Below, piece by piece: positions 56,063 to 64,000 of a stretch of DNA of 64,000 nucleotides. Source of the DNA: CAVTWD01 sp963738325. Its GTDB lineage: Bacteria > Actinomycetota > Acidimicrobiia > Acidimicrobiales > Ilumatobacteraceae. Location of the stretch: positions 496,001-560,000 of the forward strand of contig CAVTWD010000001.1 of the NCBI GenBank assembly GCA_963738325.1. The letters run 5' to 3'. Made by a program: the position numbers and the translations under genes. Numbering within the stretch: the stretch's first letter is position 1; each line of letters opens with the position of its first letter. Under the pieces are notes generated by a model. It did no database searches and was not told the origin of the DNA. It saw only the letters and a list, made by a program, of their open reading frames with translations.

Positions 56063-56440
56063 TCAGAGCGGCGTGGGCTTGACCGTCACCGAAGGGCCCG
56101 AGGCGCCCCGCAGCACCCGGATGGCGAGCTGGCCATTGGCGAGTGACGCCTCCAAGCCCGCCCCGTAGCCCTCGGGCACGTCGACCTCGCGCTCGTACCC
56201 TCCGTATTCCCATTCGTGCGTGAGGTACTCGCGGGGTGGCGCGCTGCGGAGGTGCGCCCAGAAGCGGAGGGTGCCGGGGCGCAGCTCGATCGTCACGTCC
56301 TGCGCGGTCACGGCCGGCAACGGGGAGACCACCACGAGTGCCCCCCTCGTCTCGTACACGTTGACCGGCACCCGTTGCGACCGCATCGTGCGCGCCGTCG
56401 CCGTAGTCGCCTGGACCACCGAGTCGTGACTCTGGGTCAT
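56063..56440 (-). CDS. Hsp20/alpha-crystallin family small heat shock protein
   Basis: 125 aa. The alpha-crystallin core appears as VPVNVYETRGALVVVSPLPA, VTIELRPGTLRFWAHL and EVDVPEGYGAGLEASLANGQ with LAIRVLR; the C-terminal I-x-I motif is not clear, so oligomerisation may differ. ATG 56440 is 7 nt downstream of TACCGT. Chaperone role is a family inference. Confidence 0.8.
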   Translation of the reverse strand: MTQSHDSVVQATTATARTMRSQRVPVNVYETRGALVVVSPLPAVTAQDVTIELRPGTLRFWAHLRSAPPREYLTHEWEYGGYEREVDVPEGYGAGLEASLANGQLAIRVLRGASGPSVTVKPTPL

Positions 56441-56447
56441 GCTTCGC

Positions 56448-56453
56448 ACGGTA
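56448..56453 (-). promoter_or_regulatory. -10 box of leaderless hsp20 promoter
   Basis: TACCGT on the minus strand ends 7 nt before ATG 56440, with no Shine-Dalgarno. Confidence 0.45.
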
Positions 56454-56661
56454 GCCGCATCGGCGAACGCGGCCGGGCGAGTGAGCGGGGGAGAGGCGAT
56501 GGCACCGGTGGCTCGCGAGGCAGACCGACCGCCCGAAGATGTGCACAAGGCGTTGCGCCCCTCTTCCGCGATGCTGCACATTGACGCGCGCCCTCCCGCG
56601 GCGGGGGCGCGCACGGCCCGGCTCTCCGGCGCGGTGAGCGAGGCCAGGGAAGGGGGACCTC

Positions 56662-57684
56662 ATGCGTGAGTCGGGCCCTCAGGGCGAGCCCACCGGATCG
56701 CCGGAGATGCGCGTCGTCCCCCTCGGGCGCGAGGGCCTCGCCGTCTCGGCCCTCGGCCTGGGATGCATGGTCATGTCCGGCATGTACGACGTCCCCGATC
56801 CGGAGGAGGCACGAGCCACCTTCGAGCGGGCGCTCGAGGTGGGTATCACGCTGCTCGACACCGCCGACAGCTACTCGCGGGGTGAGAACGAGCGCTTCGT
56901 CGGCGGCCTCCTCGGCCCGCGCCGCGACCGGGTGGTGCTGGCCACGAAGTTCGGTCTGGTGCCGAAGGGTGAGGGTGGCGTCGGCGTCAACGGCCGTCCC
57001 GAGCACGCCCGCGGATCGTGCGAGGCCTCGTTGGCGCGCCTCGGGACGGACCGCATCGACCTCTACTACCTCCACCGCATCGATCCGGCGGTACCGGTCG
57101 AGGAGTCGGTCGGGGCCATGCGTGAGCTCATCGAGGAAGGCAAGGTCCGGTTCCTCGGGATCTGCGAAGCGCGGCCTGAGGAGCTGCGCCGGGCCCACGC
57201 CGTCCACCCCATTAGCGCCCTCCAGAGCGAATGGTCGCTGTGGGCCCGGGCCATCGAGCGCGACGTCGTTCCCGTGGCGAGGGAGCTCGGCATCGGGCTC
57301 GTGCCCTACGGCCCCCTCGGCCGCGGCTTTCTCACCGGCGCGATCACGGCCGACTCCACGTTCTCTCGCGACGATCGGCGCGCCGATGACCCGCGCTTCG
57401 TCGGGAGCAACCGCGAGGCCAATCTGCGCCTCGTCGCCGAACTGCGCGCCATGGCGACGGCGAAAGGGGCCACGCCCGCACAGCTCGCGCTGGCGTGGTT
57501 GCGCGCGCAAGGCGACGACGTCGTTCCGATCCCCGGCGCCGAGCGGAGGACATTCCTCGAGGAGAACGTGGCGTCGTTGCGAGTCGAACTGAGCAGCGAA
57601 GAGCTCGCCCAGCTCTCCTCGTGGTTCCCCGAGGGGGCGGCCGCGGGCAACGCCGACCATGTCCACATGCGCGACCTGCGCTGA
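56662..57684 (+). CDS. Aldo/keto reductase
   Basis: 340 aa NADPH-dependent TIM-barrel oxidoreductase (AKR13-like). ALGLGCMVMSGMYDVPDP, LLDTADSYSRGENERFVG (Asp and Tyr of the tetrad), VVLATKFGLVPKGEG (Lys), DLYYLHRIDPAVPVEESVG (His), and VPIPGAERRTFLEENV near the end. AAGGGGG upstream supports ATG 56662; ATG 56707 is an alternative matching the family N-terminus. Substrate unknown. Confidence 0.92.
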   Translation: MRESGPQGEPTGSPEMRVVPLGREGLAVSALGLGCMVMSGMYDVPDPEEARATFERALEVGITLLDTADSYSRGENERFVGGLLGPRRDRVVLATKFGLVPKGEGGVGVNGRPEHARGSCEASLARLGTDRIDLYYLHRIDPAVPVEESVGAMRELIEEGKVRFLGICEARPEELRRAHAVHPISALQSEWSLWARAIERDVVPVARELGIGLVPYGPLGRGFLTGAITADSTFSRDDRRADDPRFVGSNREANLRLVAELRAMATAKGATPAQLALAWLRAQGDDVVPIPGAERRTFLEENVASLRVELSSEELAQLSSWFPEGAAAGNADHVHMRDLR

Positions 57685-57796
57685 GCCCGGCACTGCAGCG
57701 GGACGCCGAGCCCGACTCCGCTCTTGGTGCTGATCGCGGCGCCCTAGGCTTTCCGGCGCCGAGGCGGGAGACAGCGAGGACTCGGCACGAGGGGAC

Positions 57797-58789
57797 ATGC
57801 GCATCACCGTGCTGGGAGCAGGTTCGTGGGGCACCACGGTTGCCGCGCTGACGGCCAAGCAGCATCCGACCACGCTCTGGGCCCGCAACGGTGCCGTTGC
57901 CCGTGAGATCACCGAGCACCATCGCAACTCCCCCTATCTCGGCGACAACGAGCTTCCCGAGTCGCTGCGGGCGACGTCCGACTTGGAAGAGGCCGTGACC
58001 GGTGCACAGCTGCTCGTGGTCGGCGTGCCATCGCACGGCTTTCGAGACGCCCTCGAGCGGGCACAGCCATGGGTGCACCCCTGGATCCCGGTGGTGAGCC
58101 TGACCAAGGGCTTCGAGCAGGGGACGTTGCTGCGCATGACAGAGGTCATCAAGGCCGTCCTGCCTGGCCGTCCCGCCGCCACCCTCTCGGGCCCGAACAT
58201 CGCCAAGGAGATCATCAGTGGTTGGGCGGCGGCCGCCGTCGTCGCCACCGAGGACCTGTCGGTCGCGGTCGAGATCCAGCGCGTGTTGCGCCGTGGGCTG
58301 CTGCGCATCTACACCAACCACGACGTGATCGGCTGCGAGGTGGGGGGCGCGCTCAAGAACGTGGTCGCCATCGCCACGGGCATGGCTCAGGGTCTGAGTG
58401 TCGGCGACAACACGCGCGCCGCCGTGATCACCCGCGGCCTCGCCGAGCTGACCCGGCTGGGCGTGGCCATGGGCGGCGAACCCGCCACCTTCGCCGGCCT
58501 CACCGGCATGGGCGACCTCGTCGTGACCTGCATCAGCCCGCACAGCCGCAACCGCTATGTGGGCGAGCAGCTCGGCCAGGGCCGATCGTTGGACGACATC
58601 CTGCGCGAGATGTCGATGGTGGCCGAAGGGGTGAAGACGGCGGTCACGGCCCACGAGCTCGCCCAGCGCTACGGGGTGGCCATGCCGGTGTGCGAAGAGG
58701 TCTACGGAGTGGTGACCGGCCAGGGGTCGGCGCCGACGGCCTATCGAGGATTGCGCATCGCCCCCGGCCACGAGCGGGAGCCGGGCTGA
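57797..58789 (+). CDS. gpsA: Glycerol-3-phosphate dehydrogenase [NAD(P)+]
   Basis: 330 aa. Reduces dihydroxyacetone phosphate to sn-glycerol 3-phosphate for phospholipid synthesis. ITVLGAGSWGTTVAALTA (NAD site), VVSLTKGFEQGTLLRMTE (catalytic Lys region), LSGPNIAKEI, CEVGGALKNVVAIATGMAQG (catalytic Lys) and GLTGMGDLVVTCISPHSRNR. GAGGGGAC is the ribosome-binding site for ATG 57797; TAGGCT at 57745-57750 may be its -10 box, giving a short leader. Confidence 0.95.
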   Translation: MRITVLGAGSWGTTVAALTAKQHPTTLWARNGAVAREITEHHRNSPYLGDNELPESLRATSDLEEAVTGAQLLVVGVPSHGFRDALERAQPWVHPWIPVVSLTKGFEQGTLLRMTEVIKAVLPGRPAATLSGPNIAKEIISGWAAAAVVATEDLSVAVEIQRVLRRGLLRIYTNHDVIGCEVGGALKNVVAIATGMAQGLSVGDNTRAAVITRGLAELTRLGVAMGGEPATFAGLTGMGDLVVTCISPHSRNRYVGEQLGQGRSLDDILREMSMVAEGVKTAVTAHELAQRYGVAMPVCEEVYGVVTGQGSAPTAYRGLRIAPGHEREPG

Positions 58790-58911
58790 CGGCACGGGTC
58801 TGGCACGCAGCCGGGCCGCGGGCCGGGCGGCGTGAGACCGCAACGGCGGGCTGCGAGACGTCGCGGCGAGAGGTATAGGTTCGCGGTCGGTCCAAAATGA
58901 GGAGAAGACAC

Positions 58912-59834
58912 GTGGCAACACCGCAGCCGGCCATCCTTGCGAGCCTCCAGAAGCACCAGTGGTACGTGCAGCTGAGCAGGGACGAGGGCGCTGATCTCGA
59001 CCTCATCAAGAAGGCGCTGCGCGACCTGCGCGAGGACACCAAGCCGGAGGGCATGGTGACCGTCGTCAACCTGTGCATCCTGTTCGGCCCGACGCTGCTG
59101 GCCGAGCTCACCGACGACATCCCTGACGACTTCCAGCCCTACGCCGGCTACGAGTCTGCGGACGGAAGGTGGCCAAGGCCACCCAGGAGGAGCTGCTCCT
59201 CTGGATCCACTCCGACGAGAAGGATCGGCTGTGGGAGGCGCAGTACAAGTTCCGCGCGGTCGTGGCCGGCCACATGCACGTCGCCCGCGAGACGATCGCA
59301 TGGATCTGCCGCAACAGCTTGGACCTCACCGGCTTCATCGACGGCACGGGCAATCCGACCCCCGACGAGCAGTACGACCGCGCCATCGTGCCGGAGGGAC
59401 AGCTCGGGGCGGGAGGCGCCTTCTGCATCGCGCAGCGCTGGGTGCACGACCTCAACTACTTCAACGGGCTGTCGCTCGAGGACCAGCAGAACACCTTCGG
59501 CCGCACGAAGGAGGACTCGACGCGCCTGGACGTGCAGGTGCCGACCTCGCACCCCTCGCACGTCGAGCTGCGGGACGGGAAGACCGCGGATGCGTCCATG
59601 CCCAAGCGGGGTGAGATGGTGCGCCGCTCGACGCCGTACGCCTTGCACGACGGCACCGTGGGTCTGTGCTTCATGGGCTTCTGCCGCGAGCAGGCGCCCA
59701 TGCGGGAGCGAATGCAAGCCATCTACGGCATGAACGGCCAAGCGCGGGACGCGTTGACGAACTACTCGACGCCGGCGTCGGGCTCGTTCTACTTCGCGCC
59801 CTCGAACGAGACGCTCGACGCGGCGATCACCTGA
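58912..59834 (+). CDS. Dye-decolorizing (DyP-type) heme peroxidase (frameshifted)
   Basis: About 307 aa. The C-terminal half holds the GxxDG motif in DLTGFIDGTGNPTPDEQYD with the distal Asp, GGAFCIAQRWVHDLNYFNG, and CFMGFCREQAPMRERMQAIY. The N-terminal half is AILASLQKHQWYVQLSRDEG and PEGMVTVVNLCILFGPTLLA. One base is missing at 59164-59167 (SADGRKVAKATQ restored). GAGGAGA sits 6 nt before GTG 58912. DyPs of this kind may travel into encapsulins or act on aromatic compounds; no encapsulin gene is seen here. Confidence 0.85.
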
Positions 59835-59846
59835 GGGTGGAGCCGA

Positions 59847-60290
59847 GTGATCGTGGATGACGACGGCTTGTCGTCGTGGCCCGACGTCCCGCCACCCGCC
59901 GTCGTGCAGCAGGTCATCAACCTGCTGCAGGTGTACGGGCGCTGGACCGACGCCGGTCGTACTGACGATCTCGCCACCCTCTTCACCTCCGACGCCGAGT
60001 GGGACGGCCGCGAGCTCGGCTTCGGCCACGCGGCCGGCCCGCAAGCCATCGCCGAGCTCGTGACGGCCCATGCCGATCCAACTCGTCCGATGATGCACAT
60101 GACCGGTCCACCCCTGCTCATGGCGCTCTCGCCCACGGAGGTGCGGGCGGTGACGTGGTGCCAGGCGACGCGTTGCGTCGACGGCCGCACGACCCCAGTC
60201 ATCTACTTCAGCTACGACGACGTGATCCGCGGTGGTGAAGAGGGATGGCGCTTCGCCCGGCGCCACTTGAACCGCCATTTCGACATCTGA
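59847..60290 (+). CDS. SnoaL/NTF2-like fold protein
   Basis: 147 aa, SnoaL-like polyketide cyclase/hydroxylase fold: VINLLQVYGRWTDAGRTDDL, LFTSDAEWDGRELGFGHAAG, and an end GGEEGWRFARRHLNRHFDI. Common in degradation clusters near Rieske oxygenases and P450s; reaction unknown. GTG 59847 starts 12 nt after the DyP stop. Confidence 0.8.
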   Translation: MIVDDDGLSSWPDVPPPAVVQQVINLLQVYGRWTDAGRTDDLATLFTSDAEWDGRELGFGHAAGPQAIAELVTAHADPTRPMMHMTGPPLLMALSPTEVRAVTWCQATRCVDGRTTPVIYFSYDDVIRGGEEGWRFARRHLNRHFDI

Positions 60291-60321
60291 GGCGGCGGCG
60301 GGCCCGGCCCGCCGAGCGGGG

Positions 60322-60692
60322 CTATCCGAGCCCGTTGCGGGTGTAGTCCACCACGGCGGCGATTTGCTCGAGGTGAGCCGTGACGCGAAGGACGGCATGC
60401 CGTTGCGGCCGCTCGTGACCACCAGGATCTCGTCGGCAGGGTCGGGGTAGCGCGAGGCCACCCGATCCGCCAGTTGCGGGCCGAGCCGGCCGCCACCGTC
60501 GGCGCCGTGGCACGAAGCGCAGTTGGAGCCGTAGACGGCGGCGCCGTCGACGGCCGCCGCGCCACTCGGTGCCGCGACCGGCTTCGCGCTCGAGGTCGAC
60601 TTGGTGAGGAGCAGGACGACGAACACCGCGGCGGCCACGAGCCCGAGGATCTCGGCGACGGGCACCGCGGCCTTGAGCACTTTCGTCACCAT
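60322..60692 (-). CDS. Membrane-anchored c-type cytochrome (frameshifted)
   Basis: About 123 aa. N-terminal anchor VPVAEILGLVAAAVFVVLLL, then a heme-binding GSNCASCHGADGGGRLGPQL (CxxCH) and Met ligand in GRNGMPSFASRLT. The end QIAAVVDYTRNGLG is in another frame; a base is lost or gained near 60380. ATG 60692 overlaps the partner gene stop, so the pair is one operon. Likely an electron-transfer component. Confidence 0.82.
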
Positions 60693-61242
60693 CCCGGGAA
60701 CCCGACCGTGGTGAAGAACCAGAGCACGCTGGTCGCCCAGAGCCCGGCCAGGACCGCGAACGTGAGACCGCCACGACCGGCAACGACCACCCCGGCATCC
60801 GATAGCTGCGTACGCACAGCACCTTGACCGTGAACACCCCGTAGAAGACGCAGCCCAGCAGGCTGTGGAGGTAAGGACGCCAGCCCGCCCCGGTGCGAAA
60901 CCCGAGCGACCACAGGCAATGGAACGCGACGGGCAGGCTCACGACGAAGGCAGCAACCCCGAGGAGTCGGTGGGCGGGTGCCGCCCACGCGGGACTCGGT
61001 CGCCCGAACTTGCCCCACATCCATGCCCCCGAGAGCACCTGGAGGATGGCGAGCACGACCACGGCCGTGCAGAACCACACCTTGAACGTGATCTGGTCGC
61101 GAAAGCCCCACGTGGACAGCACTTCGCTCGAGGCGTCGTGCACGTTGGCGTAGACACCGAGCGCCACCGCCACGGCCGCGCCGATGGCGGCCGCACCCCA
61201 GAGCCGCTTGCCCGGCGAAAGTGCCACCGCGGTGCTCGCCAT
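60686..61242 (-). CDS. DUF6529-like membrane protein, cytochrome partner (frameshifted)
   Basis: About 185 aa, five or so membrane helices: LWGAAAIGAAVAVALGVYAN, VWFCTAVVVLAILQVLSGAW, AHRLLGVAAFVVSLPVAFHC, YLHSLLGCVFYGVFTVKVLC and, after a break near 60775, LTFAVLAGLWATSVLWFFTT. His residues in helices 3 and 4 (AHRLLG, PVAFHC, YLHSLL) are spaced like cytochrome b561-type heme ligands. ATG 61242; overlaps the cytochrome gene by seven bases. DUF6529 is my recollection of the family and unverified. Confidence 0.7.
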
Positions 61243-61310
61243 GGGCGCCCCCCTTGCGACCGGTCCCCCCGGCATCCTGCGCCCGCCGTCAAGGTCGCCG
61301 ACCGCGACAA

Positions 61311-61338
61311 GGGGCTCGCCGCTTCAGCGACGAGCCCC
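61311..61338 (-). terminator. Hairpin terminator
   Basis: GGGGCTCG (61311-61318) pairs with CGAGCCCC (61331-61338); the loop itself can form a CGC/GCG stem. It lies just past the stop of the membrane protein at 61356 and before the cytochrome partner, so it would end that transcript. Confidence 0.6.
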
Positions 61339-61355
61339 CGTCCGGTTGTCGAGTG

Positions 61356-61760
61356 TTACGCGGCCTGCGGGCGGGCCACCGCGCCGTTCCAGGTGCGCTT
61401 CGGGCTGTACTGGTAGTCGGTGACCAGGCTCACCGCCAGCACGGCGAGGCCGGCGACAATGTAGAAGGCGGCGAGGCCGCCATCCGCCGACGTGTATTTC
61501 AGGGCGAACGGCGAGGCGATGAGGAGGGCAGCGGCGAGGTAATCGCCGGCGGAGTGGACCGGGAACGGCAGCACCTTCAGCACGCCGAGTGGGTACTTCG
61601 TGAGCATGCTGACGACGAGCACCGTGACGCCGACCACGACGCCAGTGCCGACCGCGCCGGCGGAGCCGCCGACCGCGAGCGCGACGATGATCAACAGGGC
61701 GCCGACCGCGTAGTCGGCGACCGCGTGGAGTTGTGCAGGCAAGAGACGGATGATCGACAT
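61356..61760 (-). CDS. Small integral membrane protein, unknown function
   Basis: 134 aa, four membrane segments: AVADYAVGALLIIVALAVGG, VGTGVVVGVTVLVVSMLTKY, SAGDYLAAALLIASPFALKY and AAFYIVAGLAVLAVSLVTDY. The HAVADY and HSAGDY segments repeat the same pattern, suggesting an internal duplication of a two-helix unit. Resembles small SPW-repeat proteins, but I cannot confirm that. GGAGG upstream of ATG 61760. Confidence 0.7.
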   Translation of the reverse strand: MSIIRLLPAQLHAVADYAVGALLIIVALAVGGSAGAVGTGVVVGVTVLVVSMLTKYPLGVLKVLPFPVHSAGDYLAAALLIASPFALKYTSADGGLAAFYIVAGLAVLAVSLVTDYQYSPKRTWNGAVARPQAA

Positions 61761-61843
61761 GGGACCTCCCCGAGTGTTTCACGAGCCCTGCGCTCGCGGC
61801 ACTGCTCATACGCAGTCGGGGCTGTCCTTGGATGAGTTCGATA

Positions 61844-62507
61844 TCAGGCGATGTCGCTCGCGGGCATCGCGCCGGGGAGGCGCCCGAGCGTTTCGACGCG
61901 GCGAACAGCGGAGGCAGCGGGCCCTGCGACCAGTCTGTCGAGATGGGCGCGCACGAACTGGCGCTGGCGCTTTACCGGCCAGTCCGCGCGGTCGAACGCG
62001 GCCTGGGCGGCGATGCCCATGATCTCGACGAGGAGACGCCGAGCCTCTTCGTCCGCGTCGATGTCCGCGGTCAGCTCGCCCGAGGCCGCGAGGTCCCTGA
62101 TCACCCCGGCCAGCTCGGCGCGGCGTGGTTCGCACATGGGCGCGTTGCTCGGCCGCCAACTCGGGATCCGTGATGGCGAGGCCCCAGAACGCAAACCACA
62201 CGCGCCAGTCGCGCACGGAATCGGGCTGGAGCGGCAACAGTGCCTCGAGGCCCCGTTGGAGCCGGTCGGGTCCCGCGGCGAGCGCAGTGTCGAGGCGCCG
62301 GCGGGCGCGATCCGCCGCGGCCGCGTAGGTGAAGCGCAGCACATCGCGCTTGTCACGGAAGTAGTGCGAGACGATCGCCGTGCTGCAGCCGGCACCCTCG
62401 CCGAGCTCCCGGAAGGTGACGGCCTCGATGCCTCCGGCCGCGATCAGCTCCGCCGCCACCTCGGCCACCTTCTGGCGGCGGGCCTCGTGGTCGACGATGC
62501 GGGGCAA
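61844..62507 (-). CDS. TetR-family transcriptional regulator (frameshifted)
   Basis: About 221 aa. HTH: AELIAAGGIEAVTFRELGEG, then AGCSTAIVSHYFRDKRDVL. The ligand-binding part continues after a break near 62135-62140 with EPRRAELAGVIRDLAASG and AQAAFDRADWPVKRQRQFVR. TTG 62507 is 6 nt after GGAGG. Divergent from the Rieske oxygenase, with a palindrome between the two that it likely binds. Confidence 0.85.
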
Positions 62508-62555
62508 ACTGGTCCTCCATACCTGCCAACCCGGCCCATCGGCAGGCTTGGCGGT

Positions 62556-62593
62556 GTTTTCTGACGCGTGTTACATTACCAGTGTCAGAAAAC
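62556..62593. promoter_or_regulatory. Palindromic operator across Rieske oxygenase promoter
   Basis: GTTTTCTGAC (62556-62565) and its exact reverse complement GTCAGAAAAC (62584-62593) flank an 18-bp spacer that contains TACATT (62572-62577), a plausible -10, with TTGGCG (62548-62553) 18 nt upstream as -35. Arms on both sides of the -10 suit a repressor. A further GTGTCAG half-copy lies at 62595-62601. Confidence 0.6.
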
Positions 62594-62642
62594 GGTGTCA
62601 GGCCCAGCCACGCCACCGAGGATCCCCAGCAAGGAGCACTGG

Positions 62643-63887
62643 ATGTCGCCCGAGAGGAAGAAGTCGCCCGTCGCCCTGGCTGGAGCCACGAGGCGCTCCG
62701 TCGTGGCCAGAGAGACGCCCGAGAACCGTCGGCAGCTCATCGCGATCGCCAAGCGGGGCATCGCGCACGTCGAGGCGGGCATCACGCCGTCGCAGACCGA
62801 TGAGGTGGTCGAGGTGCCGGTCGAGAATTACCTCAGCCAGGAGCGATGGGCACAGGAGGTCGCCCTCTTCCGCCGCATCCCGCTGATGCTCGCCCTCGGA
62901 GGGGAGTTGCGCGGCCCGAACTCGTACAAGGCGATGACCGTGATGGACGTTCCCATCTTGTTGACGCGGGGGGCGGACAACGAAGTGCGCGCCTTCGTCA
63001 ACCAGTGCAGCCACCGGGGCGCGATCGTCGTGCCCGAGGGCATCGGAACGGCCCGGCGCTTTGCCTGCCCGTACCACAACTGGACGTACGACACGACGGG
63101 TGATCTCGTCGGGGTCACCGACCGCCAGTACTTCGGTGACATCGACGTGAGCTGCATGGGCTTGACGCCCCTGCCCGTGGCCGAACGAGCGGGGCTGATC
63201 TTCGTGGTGATCACCCCTGGGGTGGCCATGAACATCGACGAGCACCTCTGCGGATACGACCAGGTGCTCGACTTCTTCGGCTTCGGCGACTGGCATCTCA
63301 TCTCGCGGCGCGAGCTGGCCGGACCGAACTGGAAGATCGCCTACGACGGGTACCTCGACTACTACCACCTGCCCTTCCTGCACCGGGCCAGCTTCGGCCC
63401 CGACATGTACAACAAGGCGATCTACACCTCGTGGGGACCGCATCAACGGATGACGCATCCCGACCCGGCGCTGCTCGAGCTCCGCGACATCCCCGACGAC
63501 GAGTGGGACATGGACCTCATCTGTGGCGGGGTCTGGACGATCTTCCCGCACATCTCGATCGCCGGTGGCAATGGCGGCGGGCAGGTGGCCCAACTCTTCC
63601 CGGGTCGCGAACCGGGCAGCTCCCAGACGATCCTCAACTACTACCTCGCCGCCGAGCCCACCGACGAGCAGCGAGCCCAGGCCCAGGAGCACGCCGCCTT
63701 CGTCGAGCACGTCGTGCGGGACGAGGACTACTTCACCGGCTTCGGCATCCAGCGCGCCCTCGCCAGCGGAGCCAAGCGCGCCGTCATGTTCGGCCGGAAC
63801 GAGGGGGGAGGCCAGCGGTTCCACCGCGCCCTCGACAGCTATCTCGCGGGCGACGACGCTGCGGCACGCGCCGGCGTGGCGAGCTGA
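62643..63887 (+). CDS. Rieske non-heme iron ring-hydroxylating oxygenase, alpha subunit
   Basis: 414 aa. Rieske [2Fe-2S] ligands in NQCSHRGAIVVPEG and FACPYHNWTYDTTGD (C-x-H and C-x2-H); catalytic iron ligands in AYDGYLDYYHLPFLHRASFG (two His) with a later Asp. Long enough to be a full alpha subunit. AAGGAG at 62631-62636 supports ATG 62643. Hydroxylates an aromatic or other hydrophobic substrate; identity unknown. Controlled by the divergent TetR. Confidence 0.9.
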   Translation: MSPERKKSPVALAGATRRSVVARETPENRRQLIAIAKRGIAHVEAGITPSQTDEVVEVPVENYLSQERWAQEVALFRRIPLMLALGGELRGPNSYKAMTVMDVPILLTRGADNEVRAFVNQCSHRGAIVVPEGIGTARRFACPYHNWTYDTTGDLVGVTDRQYFGDIDVSCMGLTPLPVAERAGLIFVVITPGVAMNIDEHLCGYDQVLDFFGFGDWHLISRRELAGPNWKIAYDGYLDYYHLPFLHRASFGPDMYNKAIYTSWGPHQRMTHPDPALLELRDIPDDEWDMDLICGGVWTIFPHISIAGGNGGGQVAQLFPGREPGSSQTILNYYLAAEPTDEQRAQAQEHAAFVEHVVRDEDYFTGFGIQRALASGAKRAVMFGRNEGGGQRFHRALDSYLAGDDAAARAGVAS

Positions 63888-63890
63888 GCA

Positions 63891-64000
63891 GTGCTCGGCC
63901 AGCGCCCGCTGTTCCAGAACGCCTACCTGGTCAACGACATCGAGAAGTCGGTCGTCGAATGGGATCGGCTCTTCGGAGCCGGGCCTTTCTCCGTGACCCA
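63891..64000 (+). CDS. VOC/glyoxalase-fold protein, cut by window end
   Basis: First 36 residues only: LFQNAYLVNDIEKSVVEWDR then LFGAGPFSVT, the typical start of a glyoxalase/bleomycin-resistance (VOC) domain. GTG 63891 is 3 nt after the oxygenase stop, so it is probably in the same operon and acts on the same pathway. Confidence 0.72.
   Translation, partial: MLGQRPLFQNAYLVNDIEKSVVEWDRLFGAGPFSVT

Overview
The window is one stretch of a high-GC (about 70%) chromosome from an actinobacterium. The strongest clues are the order smc-ftsY-ffh-rpsP-khpA-rimM-trmD-rplS followed by a DUF2469 gene (a family typical of Actinobacteria) and yraN, frequent GTG starts, and many TANNNT boxes 6-10 nt before start codons (leaderless promoters). 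An Acidimicrobiia-like lineage is my guess; nothing here proves the class. I see no rRNA, tRNA, CRISPR array, insertion sequence or prophage.

Layout. 1-11.5 kb: chromosome segregation, SRP and ribosome-maturation core, with a GH38 mannosidase between smc and ftsY. 11.5-20 kb: a coupled pair of tiny genes, a crotonase, a membrane-anchored secreted protein and an AddAB-like helicase-nuclease pair. 20-27.4 kb: rpe, a TrmA-type RNA methyltransferase, an ECF sigma/RskA pair, UspA, a PfkB kinase with pseudouridine-phosphate glycosidase, and NDH-2. 27.5-32.3 kb: a five-gene minus-strand operon (DMT transporter, DegT aminotransferase, epimerase, polysaccharide deacetylase, MGDG-synthase-like glycosyltransferase) that resembles the Arn aminosugar-lipid pathway in gene content. 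32.3-44 kb: fatty-acid-hydroxylase-type oxygenase, P450, PPK2, a second ECF sigma/anti-sigma pair divergent from an exported protein, a CpgS-like P-loop enzyme, two amidohydrolases, a ferritin-like protein and a membrane-anchored protein. 44-54.4 kb: an SDR, an unusual MerR-TetR fusion regulator and a complete hopanoid operon (hpnC-hpnD-hpnE-prenyltransferase-shc-hpnG-ispH-hpnH) in which every gene overlaps the next. 54.5-64 kb: HtrA protease, Hsp20, aldo/keto reductase, gpsA, DyP peroxidase, cytochrome c and membrane partner, and a TetR/Rieske oxygenase divergent pair with a palindromic operator.

The hopanoid operon runs from isoprenoid supply (IspH, prenyl diphosphate synthase) through squalene (HpnCDE) and cyclisation (Shc) to adenosylhopane processing (HpnH, HpnG). 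The fusion regulator ends inside its -35 box, and a 16-bp TetR-type palindrome lies at the expected transcription start, so direct repression is likely. The Arn-like operon, hopanoids and the secreted or membrane proteins all point to investment in the cell envelope.

More than 20 single-base frameshifts interrupt otherwise conserved genes from 18 kb onward, densest at 29.1-31.4 kb and often in G or C runs. Reading resumes in another frame with conserved motifs intact, so I treat most as sequence errors rather than pseudogenes. Coordinates of such genes span the whole interrupted gene.
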